A stretch of DNA of 64,000 nt from Isoetes taiwanensis (GCA_021234155.1 JAJEKV010000005.1:22335584-22399583), one strand, 5' to 3'; shown: positions 1 through 13,595, numbered from the stretch's first letter. Notes: generated from the sequence alone by a model not told the origin. Numbers and translations: made by a program.

Positions 1-74
1 ATTTCGTTTGTGCAACATATATTTCTAGCAGCTGACAAATAAACTAATGTGTTGTTGGCTACTTGCTATCTCAG

Positions 75-1968
<1,894 letters not shown>

Positions 1969-4900
1969 GTGGCTTTTTTGACTTTAATTAAATTCGTAAA
2001 TGCCAACCCCGGTTGGATGTAATTAAACCTTGTCATAATGTTGAAGGCAACATATCCAAACCATGCCATTTTTGCCCCAAGTATCTTTAAAATTTGTTAG
2101 ATGGTTAAGCAATATTTTTTCAGCCATTTTCCTTGTAAACCAACCAGAGACGCTGTTTTATCTCACACACAGCTAGTAAATGGTCAATCATCTTGCCCTT
2201 CACATTTACAGTTAAAGAATTAGTTAAAAAAAAATTAGTTTTTGATCAATTCATTTGTTTATGCAATTGGGCTAAAAAATGTTCTGTTCGTATGTATTTG
2301 ATAGTTAACTCCAAGGTTTAAGCACAAGTTCTCCAAGGTTTAAGCACAAGTATTGCTTGCTACATATATTCAGTTTTATAGTCAGCAACATGTTTACCAC
2401 ATTAATCGAAATTACACGTGTTTCTTTACATGATGCTTTGCAGGTGCATTCTTCATTGTTTCCTGGGCGTTGGATAAAGTTTGCTTTTGATCTACGGCTA
2501 CAAGTTCTTGTTGTTTTGGCTTTCTCAGTCTTGTATGCTACAATCTCTAGACCAAGCACATGATTAAATTTATCTTTTCATTGCCTCTCTGTTTAAAAAT
2601 AACCCTTATATCAGAATAAACGGGTCCCTCCCCCCACCTCCGAATAAGAGTGTAAGATTGGGTAAAGGAAATTATACAAGAGTTTGATACAAAGTGAGAA
2701 TTGGATATTATAGGGCAGAAAGAGTCCCAACATGCAGGATCTCTTCAAAGTTGAGACGTCATATAAGTGGAAAATGACTAAGCTCTTATCGTTTAGGAAA
2801 AGAGGTTGGACAACTTTATAGGGCAGAAAGAGTCCCAACATGCTGGATCTCTCTAAACTGGGGGACGCTGCCAATGTGGCATGGCATAAAAATACTATCT
2901 ATGTATCTATCTAAAGTTGAGACATCATATGAGATGGGGTAACATACCTCGAGTTAGGAGAACTTTTAAACCTTGTGGATCAAATGAAATGTCATTTTTA
3001 GCCTATTTTGGAAGTACCATTGTTCAACTTTGTCTGAATGTATTGGTAGTTATTTTGTATTGCTCAAATTAAGAGGGACGTGTATAAAGTATAAGTCCTC
3101 ATAGAAGAGTAAGAGAAAGATCCCTCATAGAAGAGTAAGAGAAAGATGAGTTAGAGGAAGAATCTACAGAGAGAAAGATGAGTTAGAGGAAGAATCTACA
3201 GAGTATCAGATTGAGAACCTTTTAGATTATGTTGAATAAGCTTATTTGTAATTGAATGTCCAATAAAGATGATAGTCTCGCACACGTAAAATCAAACATT
3301 TCATTTCATCTCCCTTTCCCCCCGTTAGCCACATATAGACATGATTTTTGTCTATCGTAGTATACGACGAGAGACGTCTTTAAAGGTAAACATGAGGGAG
3401 ATGTCAAGAGATACTTCTTTGTCTCATGTTCCCTCTCCTGTACACGGTTCCAAGTTTTGGGGCAACTGGATTCTATGTTTAGCTTTGGATTTTCGCGAGT
3501 CATTCGAATGGCCTCCTTTTTGCGAGTCATTCAAGCTCCTTGGAATGGATTTGGTTCTTCTTTGCATGGTCACAATGCTTTTACACAACTTGAGATCAAT
3601 ATTGTGTTGCAACAATGTTGCCTCCCGTTCATCACCAACTTCCCTCTGAAGAACAAGGATCAATGGACCTAGGACATTTCTTTAATTGTCATTAGCACGC
3701 TTGCCTAATCCCAGATAAAAGTTGTTCATAATTTTAGCATGCCCATGTATCATAACACTCAGTTAAATTTCTTAGGGGCCATTGAATCTTTGGATTTACA
3801 CATCCAGGTCTAAGAAAATTAGAAAATCCGTGGAAAATTCCCTCGTCCTTTCAGAATCTTCTTTCCTTTGCTGCAGTATTTTGGCAACATAAAAAAATAT
3901 TGATGACACAAAATGCTTAGGCGTGGATATTGCTTTTTCCTAAGCAGCTGGTGGTTCGACATCGGACATGAAGATGCAGTTCTCAATCTTTTACGTATCA
4001 TAATTCTTTTGTGATGATAGCATGTTTTCATCACTATCAAGTTTCTTGCATCTACTTTTGGTGCCTCATCCTTTTGCATGAAACCATAGCCCCATAATCC
4101 TATATTTTGATAGAGTAACAAAATATTACAAATATAGGTATTTGCCCAAAATGCTTGTGTGTTCTAAATGGTGCTCCATGAGAATACCTGTGATAAGCAA
4201 AGATACCACAATATTCTAGATTTATCACCGTACCAACTAGCCATAACCTAGTTACTAGATTTGGCAGCCAGATTTTTTTACCACAAAAGAATCAACTAGG
4301 GTATGGTCGGCTGATTTGATAGCCACGACTGCCAACCAAATAATCATGGCCTAAATCCATAACCCATCCACCAAGGAACTAGTTCGATGTCCTAATTTCA
4401 AAATACCTACCATCCAAAAACCCTAATGCAACATACATAATTTTTAAAAATAAACTCCAAATGCAGCAACCTTAAAAAACTAGACTATATAAACCATTGC
4501 AAAATATGCTTCGGCTGGGACGCATAATGGGTCAGCAATTTCTGGGCCAAACAGCTGGAGCTTTAGATATGAATGGCTGGATTGAATTTCTTCTGCAACA
4601 TCTTGCAAGTTCCAACATCCATTGTCAGAAGGAGTGGTTACTAACTCGATTATGATGTGCTATAACCACTGGCTTCATCATCTTGGTATATTTCTCTTGT
4701 TTTACCGCAAATTTTACTTCAATACCAATGCTCTATGAATGAGATAATTATGATTACTGAAGTAAAATGACATATTTTTGTTTACGTCACTTCATTGAAT
4801 GACTTGCATACTGAAACAAGAATTCATGTTCATCTCATTCTCAATGGGCCTTAAATTACCTGCTTCTGGCTAACATTTGCATATGTACAAGCTTGTTAGT

Positions 4901-5965
4901 GCAGGCTGGATTCTTTGCAATTTATTACTTCTGCTTGCACTCTTCCTTCCTTTTTTTCTTATTATGCATGGCAACATTTAACTGCTTCAAGAATAGTACG
5001 ACATAAATTTTAAAAAAGGGCGAACCTCCCAAAGATTGCACTTATATATGAGAGGTTTTACATGCATTTGAAGGGTGGCAAAAAACCACCCTTGTATACA
5101 AACTTTTGAAAGGCAATTTGACCCGTCCTTTGAAAATTTGAGCTAGATCAGTGCGTAAAAGTACCCTTAAGTTCTAATTTTGAGCAGGGTAAGTTTTAAG
5201 GTCCTAAATGTTTCTCTATTCAAATTCAGGTTGGCTAAACCTACAGAAAATAAAAGTCCATGAATTTTTATTAGGCAAAATTTGATAAAGTAAAACCTTT
5301 TAGTTATCTTCCCACTTGGCTAAAATGTATGAAATTCTTGTGTTGGCGAATTTTTCTTGGTTGGTGGTTGAAGTGCAACTATTTAACTTCAAATTATGAG
5401 CACTCATTCGTACATAAATGACAACTGATTCAATATGCTTCCATTACAAAACAATAAAAAAGATTCAAAGTATAATTCATAAGGAACAAACAATACTTTT
5501 TGAGGGAACTAATATATTTAAGTTGGAGTCAAATGCATCCAAATGGCTAACTTGCTACATAAAGCTCTTTAAGTCAACAATTGCAAGAATAAATCACTAT
5601 TACTTAGAGCTTAAAATGCTCACTACATAACATTCTTCATAACCTTTAATCTAAACAATTTATTGATTCAAATTCAATATCCATCAAAGCATGATTGATG
5701 TAGTTAATGGCGATTCCTAAATTAAGGAGGTTCCTAAATAGATTCAACATGGCTATTCGAATTGATCAAGGTGCGCCTAATCAGCTTCAAAGAAGGTGAT
5801 TTAGCATGCCATCTTTAGACTAATCTGGCTAAACTCTAGGCGTTGAGAACCCCCCAACCGACCCCGAATGGCTAAATTGTTTTTTTCCTTAAAAAATGAT
5901 CCTTATTAACTTTAGCCACAAAATTTGATTTAAAAAAATCGCCATTTGGCAAATTTTAGCCATTC
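1969..5965. other. Intergenic DNA with small local duplications
   Basis: No convincing gene is seen in these 4 kb. Short duplications are present: a 36-nt phrase at 2708-2743 recurs at 2817-2852, and two tandem pairs of about 26 and 30 nt lie at 3098-3146 and 3140-3199. Open frames at 3306-3672 are short, overlap on both strands and match nothing I recognise. Confidence 0.6.
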
Positions 5966-6275
5966 TTTAATACCCTGAGTTTTGACTAGTATCTTCAATA
6001 GGCACCCCCAATCCTTCACACTGGATAGTAAATATAATTGATGCAATTTACAAGGATGGTGACCTGCAAATATCGTGCAATCATGGTCAACCCCTTATTT
6101 GCAGAGTTATTTGTTGGAACTTTAATACCCTGAGTTTTGACTAGTATCTTCAATAGGCACCCCAACCCTTCACACTGGATAGTAAATATAATTGTTGCAA
6201 TTTACAAGGCTGGTGACCTGCAAATATCCTATAATCATGGTCAACCCCTTATTTGCAAAGTTATTTGCTGGAACT
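5966..6275 (+). repeat. 155-bp tandem duplication within a LINE remnant
   Basis: Two adjacent copies (5966-6120 and 6121-6275) start with TTTAATACCCTGAG and end with TTGYTGGAAC, with only a few differences. The second copy reads PSHWIVNIIVAIYKAGD, which resembles the stretch just before the LINE reverse transcriptase palm. Confidence 0.85.
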
Positions 6276-7010
6276 TTAGAAAAACAACTGACCACTTGGT
6301 CAAGGATATGTACTATTGGCCATCCAAACATTTGATCTTAGCTGTCCAACCATTGATCATATTTTTATAATACACACCTTGATAGAAGTCATCCATAATA
6401 AAAGATATGATCTTTATTGCTATATTATGGATTTCGCAAAAGCCTTTGATACAGTCCGTTTAGAGGAGCTATGGAAGAGATTGACACAGTTGAATGTCCC
6501 TCAGAACTTGCAGGATGTTGTTTATAGGTTGTGCTCAAAAGTGTCAATTGTATTCAAAAGTGTCAACTTGGCTGCCATAAAGATGTGACGTTGTTTGGGT
6601 TATACATTAAACCAACTTGGAGGAGGAGGAACTTTTATACCACGCCACATTGGCAACATCTATCAATTTATAGAGGCAAGAACTTTGTCAAGTCTATGTA
6701 TCGTCTTCTCCATGCACCCGTGTCCTGCCAGTGTCAATTAGATGGCAGCTGCAGATTCCACTTGTATATTGGTGCCATACATGGCATTCGGTTTGGGATA
6801 AACTGCTCCATCCCAAGGTATCTATGCTTTTGTGGCAGATCATTCACAGGTGTTTGCATATTAATGCATTCCATCATCAATATCATCCTCGAGTCTCTAC
6901 ATTGTGTCCAATCTACCTTGCAAAGATTGAATCACTTTAACATTGCTTATTTGTGTGTCTTGAGGTCCAAAAAGCCTAGACTTGGTTGCATGGTTTATTT
7001 CATAGTGCCT
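6276..7010 (+). mobile_element. Decayed LINE (non-LTR retrotransposon) fragment
   Basis: The frame at 6316-6588 contains YIMDFAKAFDTVRLEELWKR, the palm motif A region typical of plant L1-like reverse transcriptases. About 150 nt further on, in another frame (6731-6940), comes WDKLLHPKVSMLLWQIIHRC, which looks like the C-terminal zf-RVT region. The large middle of the reverse transcriptase, including YADD, is missing, and several frameshifts and stops are present. This is a dead, internally deleted copy. Confidence 0.75.
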
Positions 7011-7770
7011 TGAATGGCCACACATTCTTTTTGTCCTCCGCTAAGAAGAAGGCATTTCATCTTGGTTCTAGTTGGCTATTGTGGTTCAATGACGCAGACT
7101 TCACATTTTTTAAAGCATTTACTCTTCTCCTCGTGGTCTTGTGTCTCGTGCCCAAACTAAAATAATGATGGCTTATAAGGGCTCACCTGTTGAGGCAGAG
7201 GTCAAGGATCGTATTTGAATCCACTATGTCCAGATTAATTCATATCTTTAGGCTTCTCTTGTGGTGCACATGCTTTGTGCTTGAGGCTCTAGTTTTGATG
7301 GTGTATGCTGTGCTTATGTTACAAGATAAAGTTTTGTTCTTGTGTACTATGCCTTTTATTAACAAAACTTTCATCCTTCATAAAAAAAAAACATTGGCAA
7401 CAACTGATCGAACATACGGCACACACATCACACCAGTATTTTTTTTGTTGGATCTTGCATTGCCCAAAATGGATATGGAGGGCGACTTTGAGTATTGAGG
7501 GCTATTGAATGGGCATATTTTCTAGACTGTAGATAGCGATCCTCGTTTGTGGAGTATGCTTGTATAAGTTTTAGTGTACTGTATAACGAGGTTTACGAAA
7601 TACTATAAGGTTTGAGGCAATGCACTAAATGGTGTTGATTTTCTACATGTATTATACAATTTTAGGGGGTTCAAAAGAAGCTCTCGCTGTCCTATGTCAC
7701 CCCAGTGTGAATATGCACCCAAACCAAAGGGGGTTTCAGGGGGAATTTAATTTGCAAGTGTTGGATGTAA
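7011..7770. other. Non-coding flank between LINE remnant and chromovirus
   Basis: No recognisable gene. Short open frames at 7190-7498 and 7629-7811 have no family features; the second runs into the LTR and is broken by it. The five bases TGGTT at 7771-7775 are the left target-site duplication of the chromovirus. Confidence 0.6.
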
Positions 7771-7775
7771 TGGTT

Positions 7776-9332
7776 TGTGACGTTCCACGTATTTATACGG
7801 TATACGTATAAATATACTGACACGTCACGCAGTAGGGATACCCCACCATGGGGTATTTTAACCTAGGGGGTTGACCTAAAAGGGATTAATTTAGCTATGC
7901 TAAATTAATAAAGGGTTAATTAAAGGTTAATTACCTATAATTAAGGAATCATTACCTAATTAACTCAATTAAGCTAATTAAGTTAGGATAATCGATTAAT
8001 TAGGAAAGAGGCACCTGGCCAAATTCGATTGGCCAGTAGGAGAATGCTAACTTGGGGCATCAAATTGGATCCCTATCCCATTTTGACCCCAAATCGAACC
8101 AAGAGGAAGAGCTGCTGAGCGCCCAGATTGCTTGAAGATGGAGATGCCACATGACAATGGATCCAACAGGAATTCGGGTTAGTGGATAGATTAGCTTGAC
8201 ATTTCTAGGGCCAGCGCCTCTGTCAGTCTTCTTTGTTTGTCCTTGGTTATGGTTAACCCTTGTGTGATAGTTAGAACTGTTCTCAATTATGGATTATGCT
8301 CTGTGATGTATGTATCTATGGTAGTATCTCTGTTAGTTCTTCCTGAAAGCAGGGTTTAAGGGGGGTAGAGACCTCTGTGACCTATGTTCATTAGTATGCT
8401 CCTAGTAGCTCCCCTAGGACCCAGTATATGTGGCCTGTGCACAAGATCCCACCGAGCTCTGGAATCTATGGCATGATTGAAGCACCAGACAAGGAGCCGT
8501 GGTGATGAAGTGTGGGGTGGGTCTCGCCTGAGCATAAAAGGCTACGGGGCTCCTTCAGTGAGCTAGGCCTGATAGCTGGCCAGTGAACCCGGCCGGGTAT
8601 GGGTCTGACACTCCCTGGGTGCAGTTGTGTGAGCAGCCTGTACTTTGAGTAGAATTAGGGGAGTAAGTCGGGTACAGATGTGGGGACCGCTGATGCGGCA
8701 CGCATTCTCTAGCTCACCCATGGATTCACTGTGACTCTGGGAAGGGACACTTCCCTGACCTGCCTCATCGGACTGGGGAGATGTAACCCGGAGTAGTCCC
8801 AAAGGGTGATGCCTTGGGATTGCGTCTCCGGAAGGCTACAATGGTGCCATAGCTTGATTCAGCTCATCTGCAAAGTGTGCACAGGAGGGGCGGATGGAGT
8901 GGACAACCCTAGCCGATGTTCTATGCCAGCCAACGCCATGTCAAGATTCCGTCTGCTGTTCTCCTGAGACCTAGCCGTCAGTCGAACCTCACTGGAGTCT
9001 GAGCCGGGGTAAAACCTTGGGTTTGGGGAGTTTTCTCTGGTATTAAATGCATCTTCTCTGTTATTATCCGTTGGATGGATGTGCCACCCTTCGTGGTGGT
9101 TATTTATGATATGATTATGTTGTATGCTAACTTGTATTCACGCTTCCACGATATAGGAGTCCCATCGAAGGCGTGGGCCGAATGACACCTCCGTGTCCTT
9201 CACCCGGACATCTTTTCATAGATGGTCCGAGTCAGACGGAGGGCCCTGCTCATGGCGAGTTGGTTGCCATGGGAGGGGAAAGTCCCCGTATGTATACGTC
9301 CGGAGTGCCGTATATGTTCTGGGAGCGTCACA
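7776..9332 (+). repeat. Left LTR of the chromovirus
   Basis: 1557 bp, TG...CA ends. An inverted repeat with arms GTATTTATAC and GTATAAATAT lies close to its 5' end. The right copy is 19235-20796. Confidence 0.96.
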
Positions 9333-9333
9333 G

Positions 9334-9345
9334 TGGTATCAGAGC
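9334..9345 (+). other. Primer binding site (initiator Met tRNA)
   Basis: TGGTATCAGAGC one base after the left LTR is the standard plant iMet primer site for minus-strand DNA synthesis. Confidence 0.93.
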
Positions 9346-10047
9346 CGTGATTTTGGTTGTCCGAAATCATAGCACTGACCAAACTTCTAACTCGTTAGTT
9401 CGGTAGTTAGGTGGGAGTTTAAGTTAGTTGGACTGCTTAACCTTTCGATGCTTGGTTCTGTGCTAGGTTGATGTGGTTAATTGTGAGTTTTAGGAGGTTT
9501 AGGGCAATTTTGGAGGGAAAAAGTTGTGACTAGAGGACCCAAGTTTAGATGGGCCATAACTCTTTGTAGGTAGGTCGGATGAAGGCGAAAATAGTTCCAA
9601 CGGATCGGGCACCTCCAAATACCCTAGGGGGCATGACTCCCGAGGTCAAAAAGTCAACACCAAGCCGAAAAGTCAAAAGGGGCGCTACTGTCGGATGAGG
9701 TGTTTCTTTTGAAAAGTTAGGAGCGTATAACACTAATAGCGCCCATACGCTGATTCGCAGGCGTAAAAAATACCGCCTTTTTTTTTTTGAAAAAGATTTG
9801 AAAAAAAAGTTTTGATTCAAATTTGTGTTTTTTTTTGAAAAGTGTGTTTGTTGAGACGTCTTCCTGCCGCCATAGCCGCCGGAGTAGAGCTCGCCTGCCG
9901 CCATAGCCGACCTTGCATGTTACTCTGTTGCTACCCTAACCGCCTAGTGCCTCCCTTCTGACCCTAGCGCCTCCCTTCTGACCCTAGCGCCACCTATTCT
10001 ATCCCAAGCACCCACTTCTTACCCCTAAGTACCCGCTGGTCGCCACC
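9346..10047 (+). other. Untranslated leader of the chromovirus
   Basis: About 700 bp without a supported gene. It ends in short C-rich tandem repeats of CCTCCCTTCTGACCCTAGCG (9930-10020), just before the first accessory start codon. Confidence 0.6.
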
Positions 10048-10898
10048 ATGTCGCGCTTCAAGCTTACAGTGGACCTAAAGAAGATGAATGTCTTCCAGCT
10101 GTATAGCATGCTAGTAGACCATCTAGGGGACGACCATAGTGATATCGATGTGGTCCTAAACTTGATGGTGAAGCACTTTACTGAGAACCGCAGAATACCA
10201 TACCCTATTTTTCACTTTAACGAGCGGTTCCTTATGAAGCTGAATGAAGCTAATGCATCCTACATTTTAGTACAGCAACCTGATCAAGCTTATGCTATAG
10301 TTAAGTTTTACCCGCTAGCAAGCCCAGAGGAGGATTCTGTAGAGCTTATTCGAACTGAGGCCCAAAGGATTTTGCACCTTGCTAGGATAGAGGACCTCCA
10401 ACAAATAGCTAGTGGCCTCCCAGAGGAGCGAGCTAGCCGTTTTTATTACCTTGGTAGAGGCCATGTGCTTATGTACAGGGACCATTACAATCTTCCCCCT
10501 TTCTATTGGAATGAAGAATTACATAGCTTCATCTTTGAAAATGTTCCACCTAGCTTCACACAAGACCGCATGGACCTCGTGGAAGCCGACATGCGAGCTC
10601 ACCCGACCGGTACCATACGGAGGTTGCAAGGCGAACACAAGTGCGCCAGGACAGGGAGGCCCGGGATGCTGAGACAGAGCGGATCCGTAGAGCAGAGGAG
10701 GTTGCCCAAACACAGCAGGGCGCGGATCAAAATGTTGATCAGGAGGGAGATCAACATGTTGTGCATGAAACAGAGGAAAGATGGGGTAATAGGAAGAGGA
10801 AGCTTACGAAACCCACAAGGGGAGGCATCGATTACAAGACCCGACTGCAGAAGGATGCTGCGATTGGCAAGAAAACGTCGGCACAACGTCGGGAGTAG
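10048..10898 (+). pseudogene. Accessory ORF A: unknown globular part plus charged tail (frameshifted)
   Basis: The frame opens at ATG 10048 in a favourable context (CCACCATG) and reads about 190 residues of a protein I do not recognise, beginning MSRFKLTVDLKKMNVFQLYS. Near 10600-10640 the sensible coding frame shifts to the one open at 10641-10898. That frame gives a highly charged, probably helical segment (REARDAETERIRRAEEV, then Q-rich and K/R-rich) ending in TAG at 10896-10898. The frame nominally continuing to 10902 is arginine-rich nonsense, which is why I place a frameshift. The charged tail is in the same frame as the histone H3 frame that follows, separated only by that TAG. The product could be an element-specific accessory protein or a captured host gene. 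Confidence 0.6.
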
Positions 10899-10901
10899 AT
10901 A

Positions 10902-11273
10902 GTGCAAAGGGTGAAACATCCCACGACCGGTGGGAAGTCCTTACCCTTGCCCCGGCCGCCTGCTAGGCCGAGGAAGCCCCACAGATTTCGACCAGGTACG
11001 GTAGCCCTCCGAGAGATTCGAAAATATCAGAAGACGGCGGAACCCTTAATATGCCGGCTACCTTTCCAGCGTCTGGTCCGCGATATTGCCCAAGAATTCA
11101 AGACCGACCTGAGGTTCCAAGCCTTCGCTCTACTCGCACTTCAGGAAGCCGCAGAGGCGTACCTTGTTGAAATTTTGAGTGATGCTAATTGGTGTGCAAT
11201 TCATGCTAAAAGAGTTACTATAATGCCCAAGGATATCCAGCTCGCGCGAAGAATCCGAGGGGAATTTCGTTAA
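10902..11273 (+). CDS. Histone H3-fold protein inside the chromovirus
   Basis: The frame encodes an almost complete H3 core: [20 protein letters not shown] (alphaN), [20 protein letters not shown] (alpha1 and loop 1), [12 protein letters not shown] (alpha2) and [20 protein letters not shown] (loop 2 and alpha3), ending RGEFR. By memory about four fifths of these ~98 positions match plant H3. Loop 1 has H3 length, without the insertion usual in CENH3. Phe in RFRPGT is as in plant H3.1. Changes fall at alpha1 (Leu to Pro), the end of alpha2 (EILSDANW) and the last residues. The N-terminal tail is replaced by a short proline-rich one, keeping only TGGK. No ATG begins it: the frame opens with GTG, and upstream it runs into ORF A across one TAG. 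It is intronless, as replicative H3 genes are. It would be a nucleosomal or chromatin-targeting protein if expressed. Confidence 0.92.
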   Translation: MQRVKHPTTGGKSLPLPRPPARPRKPHRFRPGTVALREIRKYQKTAEPLICRLPFQRLVRDIAQEFKTDLRFQAFALLALQEAAEAYLVEILSDANWCAIHAKRVTIMPKDIQLARRIRGEFR

Positions 11274-11384
11274 CTGTTGAAAATCTCTTTCTCTTCTATT
11301 GTAGAAATTTTGTGACATATATTCATGTAAAATATCCTTTTTTTGAAAGTTATAAAATCAAAATTGTGTCTTTTCGTCACTTTT

Positions 11385-11420
<36 letters not shown>

Positions 11421-11546
11421 AGTTATTAAGTAAATAATAAGTTTTTTAATGACCTAGGAAAACGTGCCGAAAAGTATAAAGTCACTTTTTGGCCTATTAG
11501 GGTTTCATTTTCATTTCTGCCTTCAGCATTTTCCTCCTCCTCCCTT
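11274..11546. other. AT-rich spacer with (TA)n
   Basis: A spacer between accessory ORFs containing a TA dinucleotide run at about 11388-11416. It could hold an internal promoter or an intron; the sequence does not decide. Confidence 0.5.
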
Positions 11547-11561
11547 GTGTTTTTCTTTGTC

Positions 11562-12749
11562 ATGGCTCGCCCAACTCTACAACAGTGGTACCTAGATGGT
11601 GAGCACTGGGACCCCGCGGTTCCCTTTGATGTTCTTCATCCTCATCTGCTCCAGCAAGTGGATCTCATCCACAACATGCAAGCGCACCCCGACTATGCTA
11701 GTTTCCTTCAGTTCTACCACGAAGAGATTATGCCGACATGTGTCTTCAACGAAGACGACTCACAGCTTTACCTTGACTTCCACACCCTGCTGGAGATGTT
11801 GGGAGGCGATGACCATGTCCGGAATGTTATTAAGGGCATTAAGAGGAGAGGGACTGATCTTCCTATTGTCACTATAGATCGGAACTCTGCTTTGAGGCTC
11901 GATTTGCGCTGGCAATCATCATGTGACCAGTACATTGAGGATGAGCAGATAGCCGCAGAACAGTTTACCACACCAGTGCCCCCTGACCCGGAGGACGAAG
12001 AAGTCGTCGATGAGCAGGATTTTGCACGATGGAAGGAGCTAGCTACAGAAGCACCGGCAAGTCGGGATAAAGCCCTCAAGCTTGAAGGGCTAAATCTCCT
12101 CCCTACCATACTCTTGAACAACCAAGAGTATCTCATTCTGGAGGATATTATGTGGGCTTACCGCGTCATCGCCGACATGCGGGGCCGGCAAAAGATAGAA
12201 GTCCTCTATGACCTTGCAGAGTACTGCCAGGATGACCTCGTCGACTTCACAACACCTGTTGTGCATCCGCCGCAAATCCAAAGCTTGTTTATATTCCGGC
12301 CGGAAGAGCTAGAGCCCGTTGAGACCCTTTTGTCTCTTCGGCAGTTTCTAATGGCCGATGATCCACAACCTCCGAAGGAGCAGTTTGCAGCTCTTAGGCG
12401 ACCTCCTCCAACAAGTCATCCATTGCAGATCACCATGGCAGAAGTAGACCAGGGTGAGGAAGACCTTTCTGATACAAAAATGCGTCTTCGGGACGACAAG
12501 GAAGAGGCTGAGCAGGAGACAATACCCATCAACTTGGAAAAGGAGACAGAGACCTCGAGGGATCCTCAAATTAGGGCAATGGGCAATCATTTGACCCGAT
12601 TCTTCCTTTCTGCCTTCCGACAAGGTGAGGTTCTTTTCTTCTCCAAGTATTTGGGGCCCTCATCTGAGGCATCTTGGTGGGCACTCCGTGCACTATCCAC
12701 CTTGGCGGCCATAAGAAGATTGACTATCATGCCACCACTATTACTTTGA
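11562..12749 (+). CDS. Accessory ORF B: 395-residue acidic protein, unknown
   Basis: The frame is open from 11547, but the ATG at 11562 (TCATGGCT context, MARPTLQQWYLDGEHWDPAV) is the better start. The product is about 395 residues, with an acidic linker around residues 145-160 (PPDPEDEEVVDEQDF), a second E/D/K-rich stretch near residues 300-340, and otherwise globular-looking sequence (LYLDFHTLLEMLGGDDHVRN; ILEDIMWAYRVIADMRGRQK). I recognise no domain. A strong splice donor (CAAG/GTGAGG) at 12624 and an acceptor (CTTACAG) before 13159 could join it to ORF C. Otherwise a frameshift near 12750 would extend it into the frame at 12770-12952 ending MEEDEEPSS. It lies between the H3-like frame and gag, inside the retrotransposon. 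Confidence 0.6.
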   Translation: MARPTLQQWYLDGEHWDPAVPFDVLHPHLLQQVDLIHNMQAHPDYASFLQFYHEEIMPTCVFNEDDSQLYLDFHTLLEMLGGDDHVRNVIKGIKRRGTDLPIVTIDRNSALRLDLRWQSSCDQYIEDEQIAAEQFTTPVPPDPEDEEVVDEQDFARWKELATEAPASRDKALKLEGLNLLPTILLNNQEYLILEDIMWAYRVIADMRGRQKIEVLYDLAEYCQDDLVDFTTPVVHPPQIQSLFIFRPEELEPVETLLSLRQFLMADDPQPPKEQFAALRRPPPTSHPLQITMAEVDQGEEDLSDTKMRLRDDKEEAEQETIPINLEKETETSRDPQIRAMGNHLTRFFLSAFRQGEVLFFSKYLGPSSEASWWALRALSTLAAIRRLTIMPPLLL

Positions 12750-13158
12750 TCTGACGAGATCTGGCTATAGTGGCATTGGGGGACGTGGCGGGCTACGCTA
12801 GTATGCGACTCCTTGTCGCAGCACCCTTGGCCACTTGCCTACCACCGGAGGCAGCCGCTCGAGCTGCCCTCTCTGCTAGTCCCAGCACCACCTTAATGCG
12901 CTACCGACCGCTTCCTCAGCCTATGGAGGAAGATGAGGAACCTAGTTCTTAGACATATTGCGTATAAATGTAATCGTTGATTGGCATTTTTCAATAAGCC
13001 ATCATATAATACATATATGTGTTACTTTCTTATGTTTTATTATTGTATCGCTGAGTACAATTCAATTGTCTTCTCCCTACGATATTCGTCTTTCTCTTTT
13101 CGAGTTTGAAGTATAAGAAATCGTTCAGTACTGTATATTCATTCTTGTCGTCTTACAG

Positions 13159-13595
13159 ACGATGAGCTGGAAGAGAACGAGGACGGAATACCCGAGGAAC
13201 TGCGAGGGGAAGATCAGCTACCCCAGAGCAAGACTATGGTCAAGAGTATGTAGAGTGTCAGGATGGGGATGATGATTATGAGGCCGAGGAACCCGTGGAA
13301 GAAGGAGAGCCCTACGACCCAATTAAGGGCTTTGAAATTGTCAATATCCTCCGTGAGCGCGCCTTCGAGCATCTAGAACAGACTGGATATGACCAAGCAC
13401 GAGGCTGTTGCCGACGCAAATGATCATCTATGGCAGATCTTCTACGCACTAAGAGACCTCTTCAATTTGCTCATCATTAGTCCTACGCTAGATTACCAGT
13501 ATGTTATCATCCAGGCATGGGCTTGCTACAAAGTAGTCTGGGCAGTACGGGAGAGTATTCGTTACTCCATCCTGTACCCTTTTGCGCAGCCCTAG
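13159..13595 (+). pseudogene. Accessory ORF C: acidic, frameshifted fragment
   Basis: After CTTACAG at 13152-13158 the sequence reads DDELEENEDGIPEELRGEDQ. A frameshift near 13230 gives YVECQDGDDDYEAEEPVEEG and FEIVNILRERAFEHLEQTGY. Another near 13390 gives HEAVADANDHLWQIFYALRD and continues to TAG at 13593. Three consecutive frames with the same acidic to helical character suggest one protein broken by two indels. It has no recognisable family. It may be the C-terminal part of ORF B if the proposed intron is real. Confidence 0.45.

Noticed and set aside
3306-3672. Overlapping short frames on both strands
   Set aside because: No recognisable domain and no splice structure; likely chance.
10902-11273. 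Calling the H3-like frame a CENH3
   Set aside because: [12 protein letters not shown] fits both, but loop 1 has H3 length and alpha1 ([14 protein letters not shown]) is H3-like; a tree is needed.
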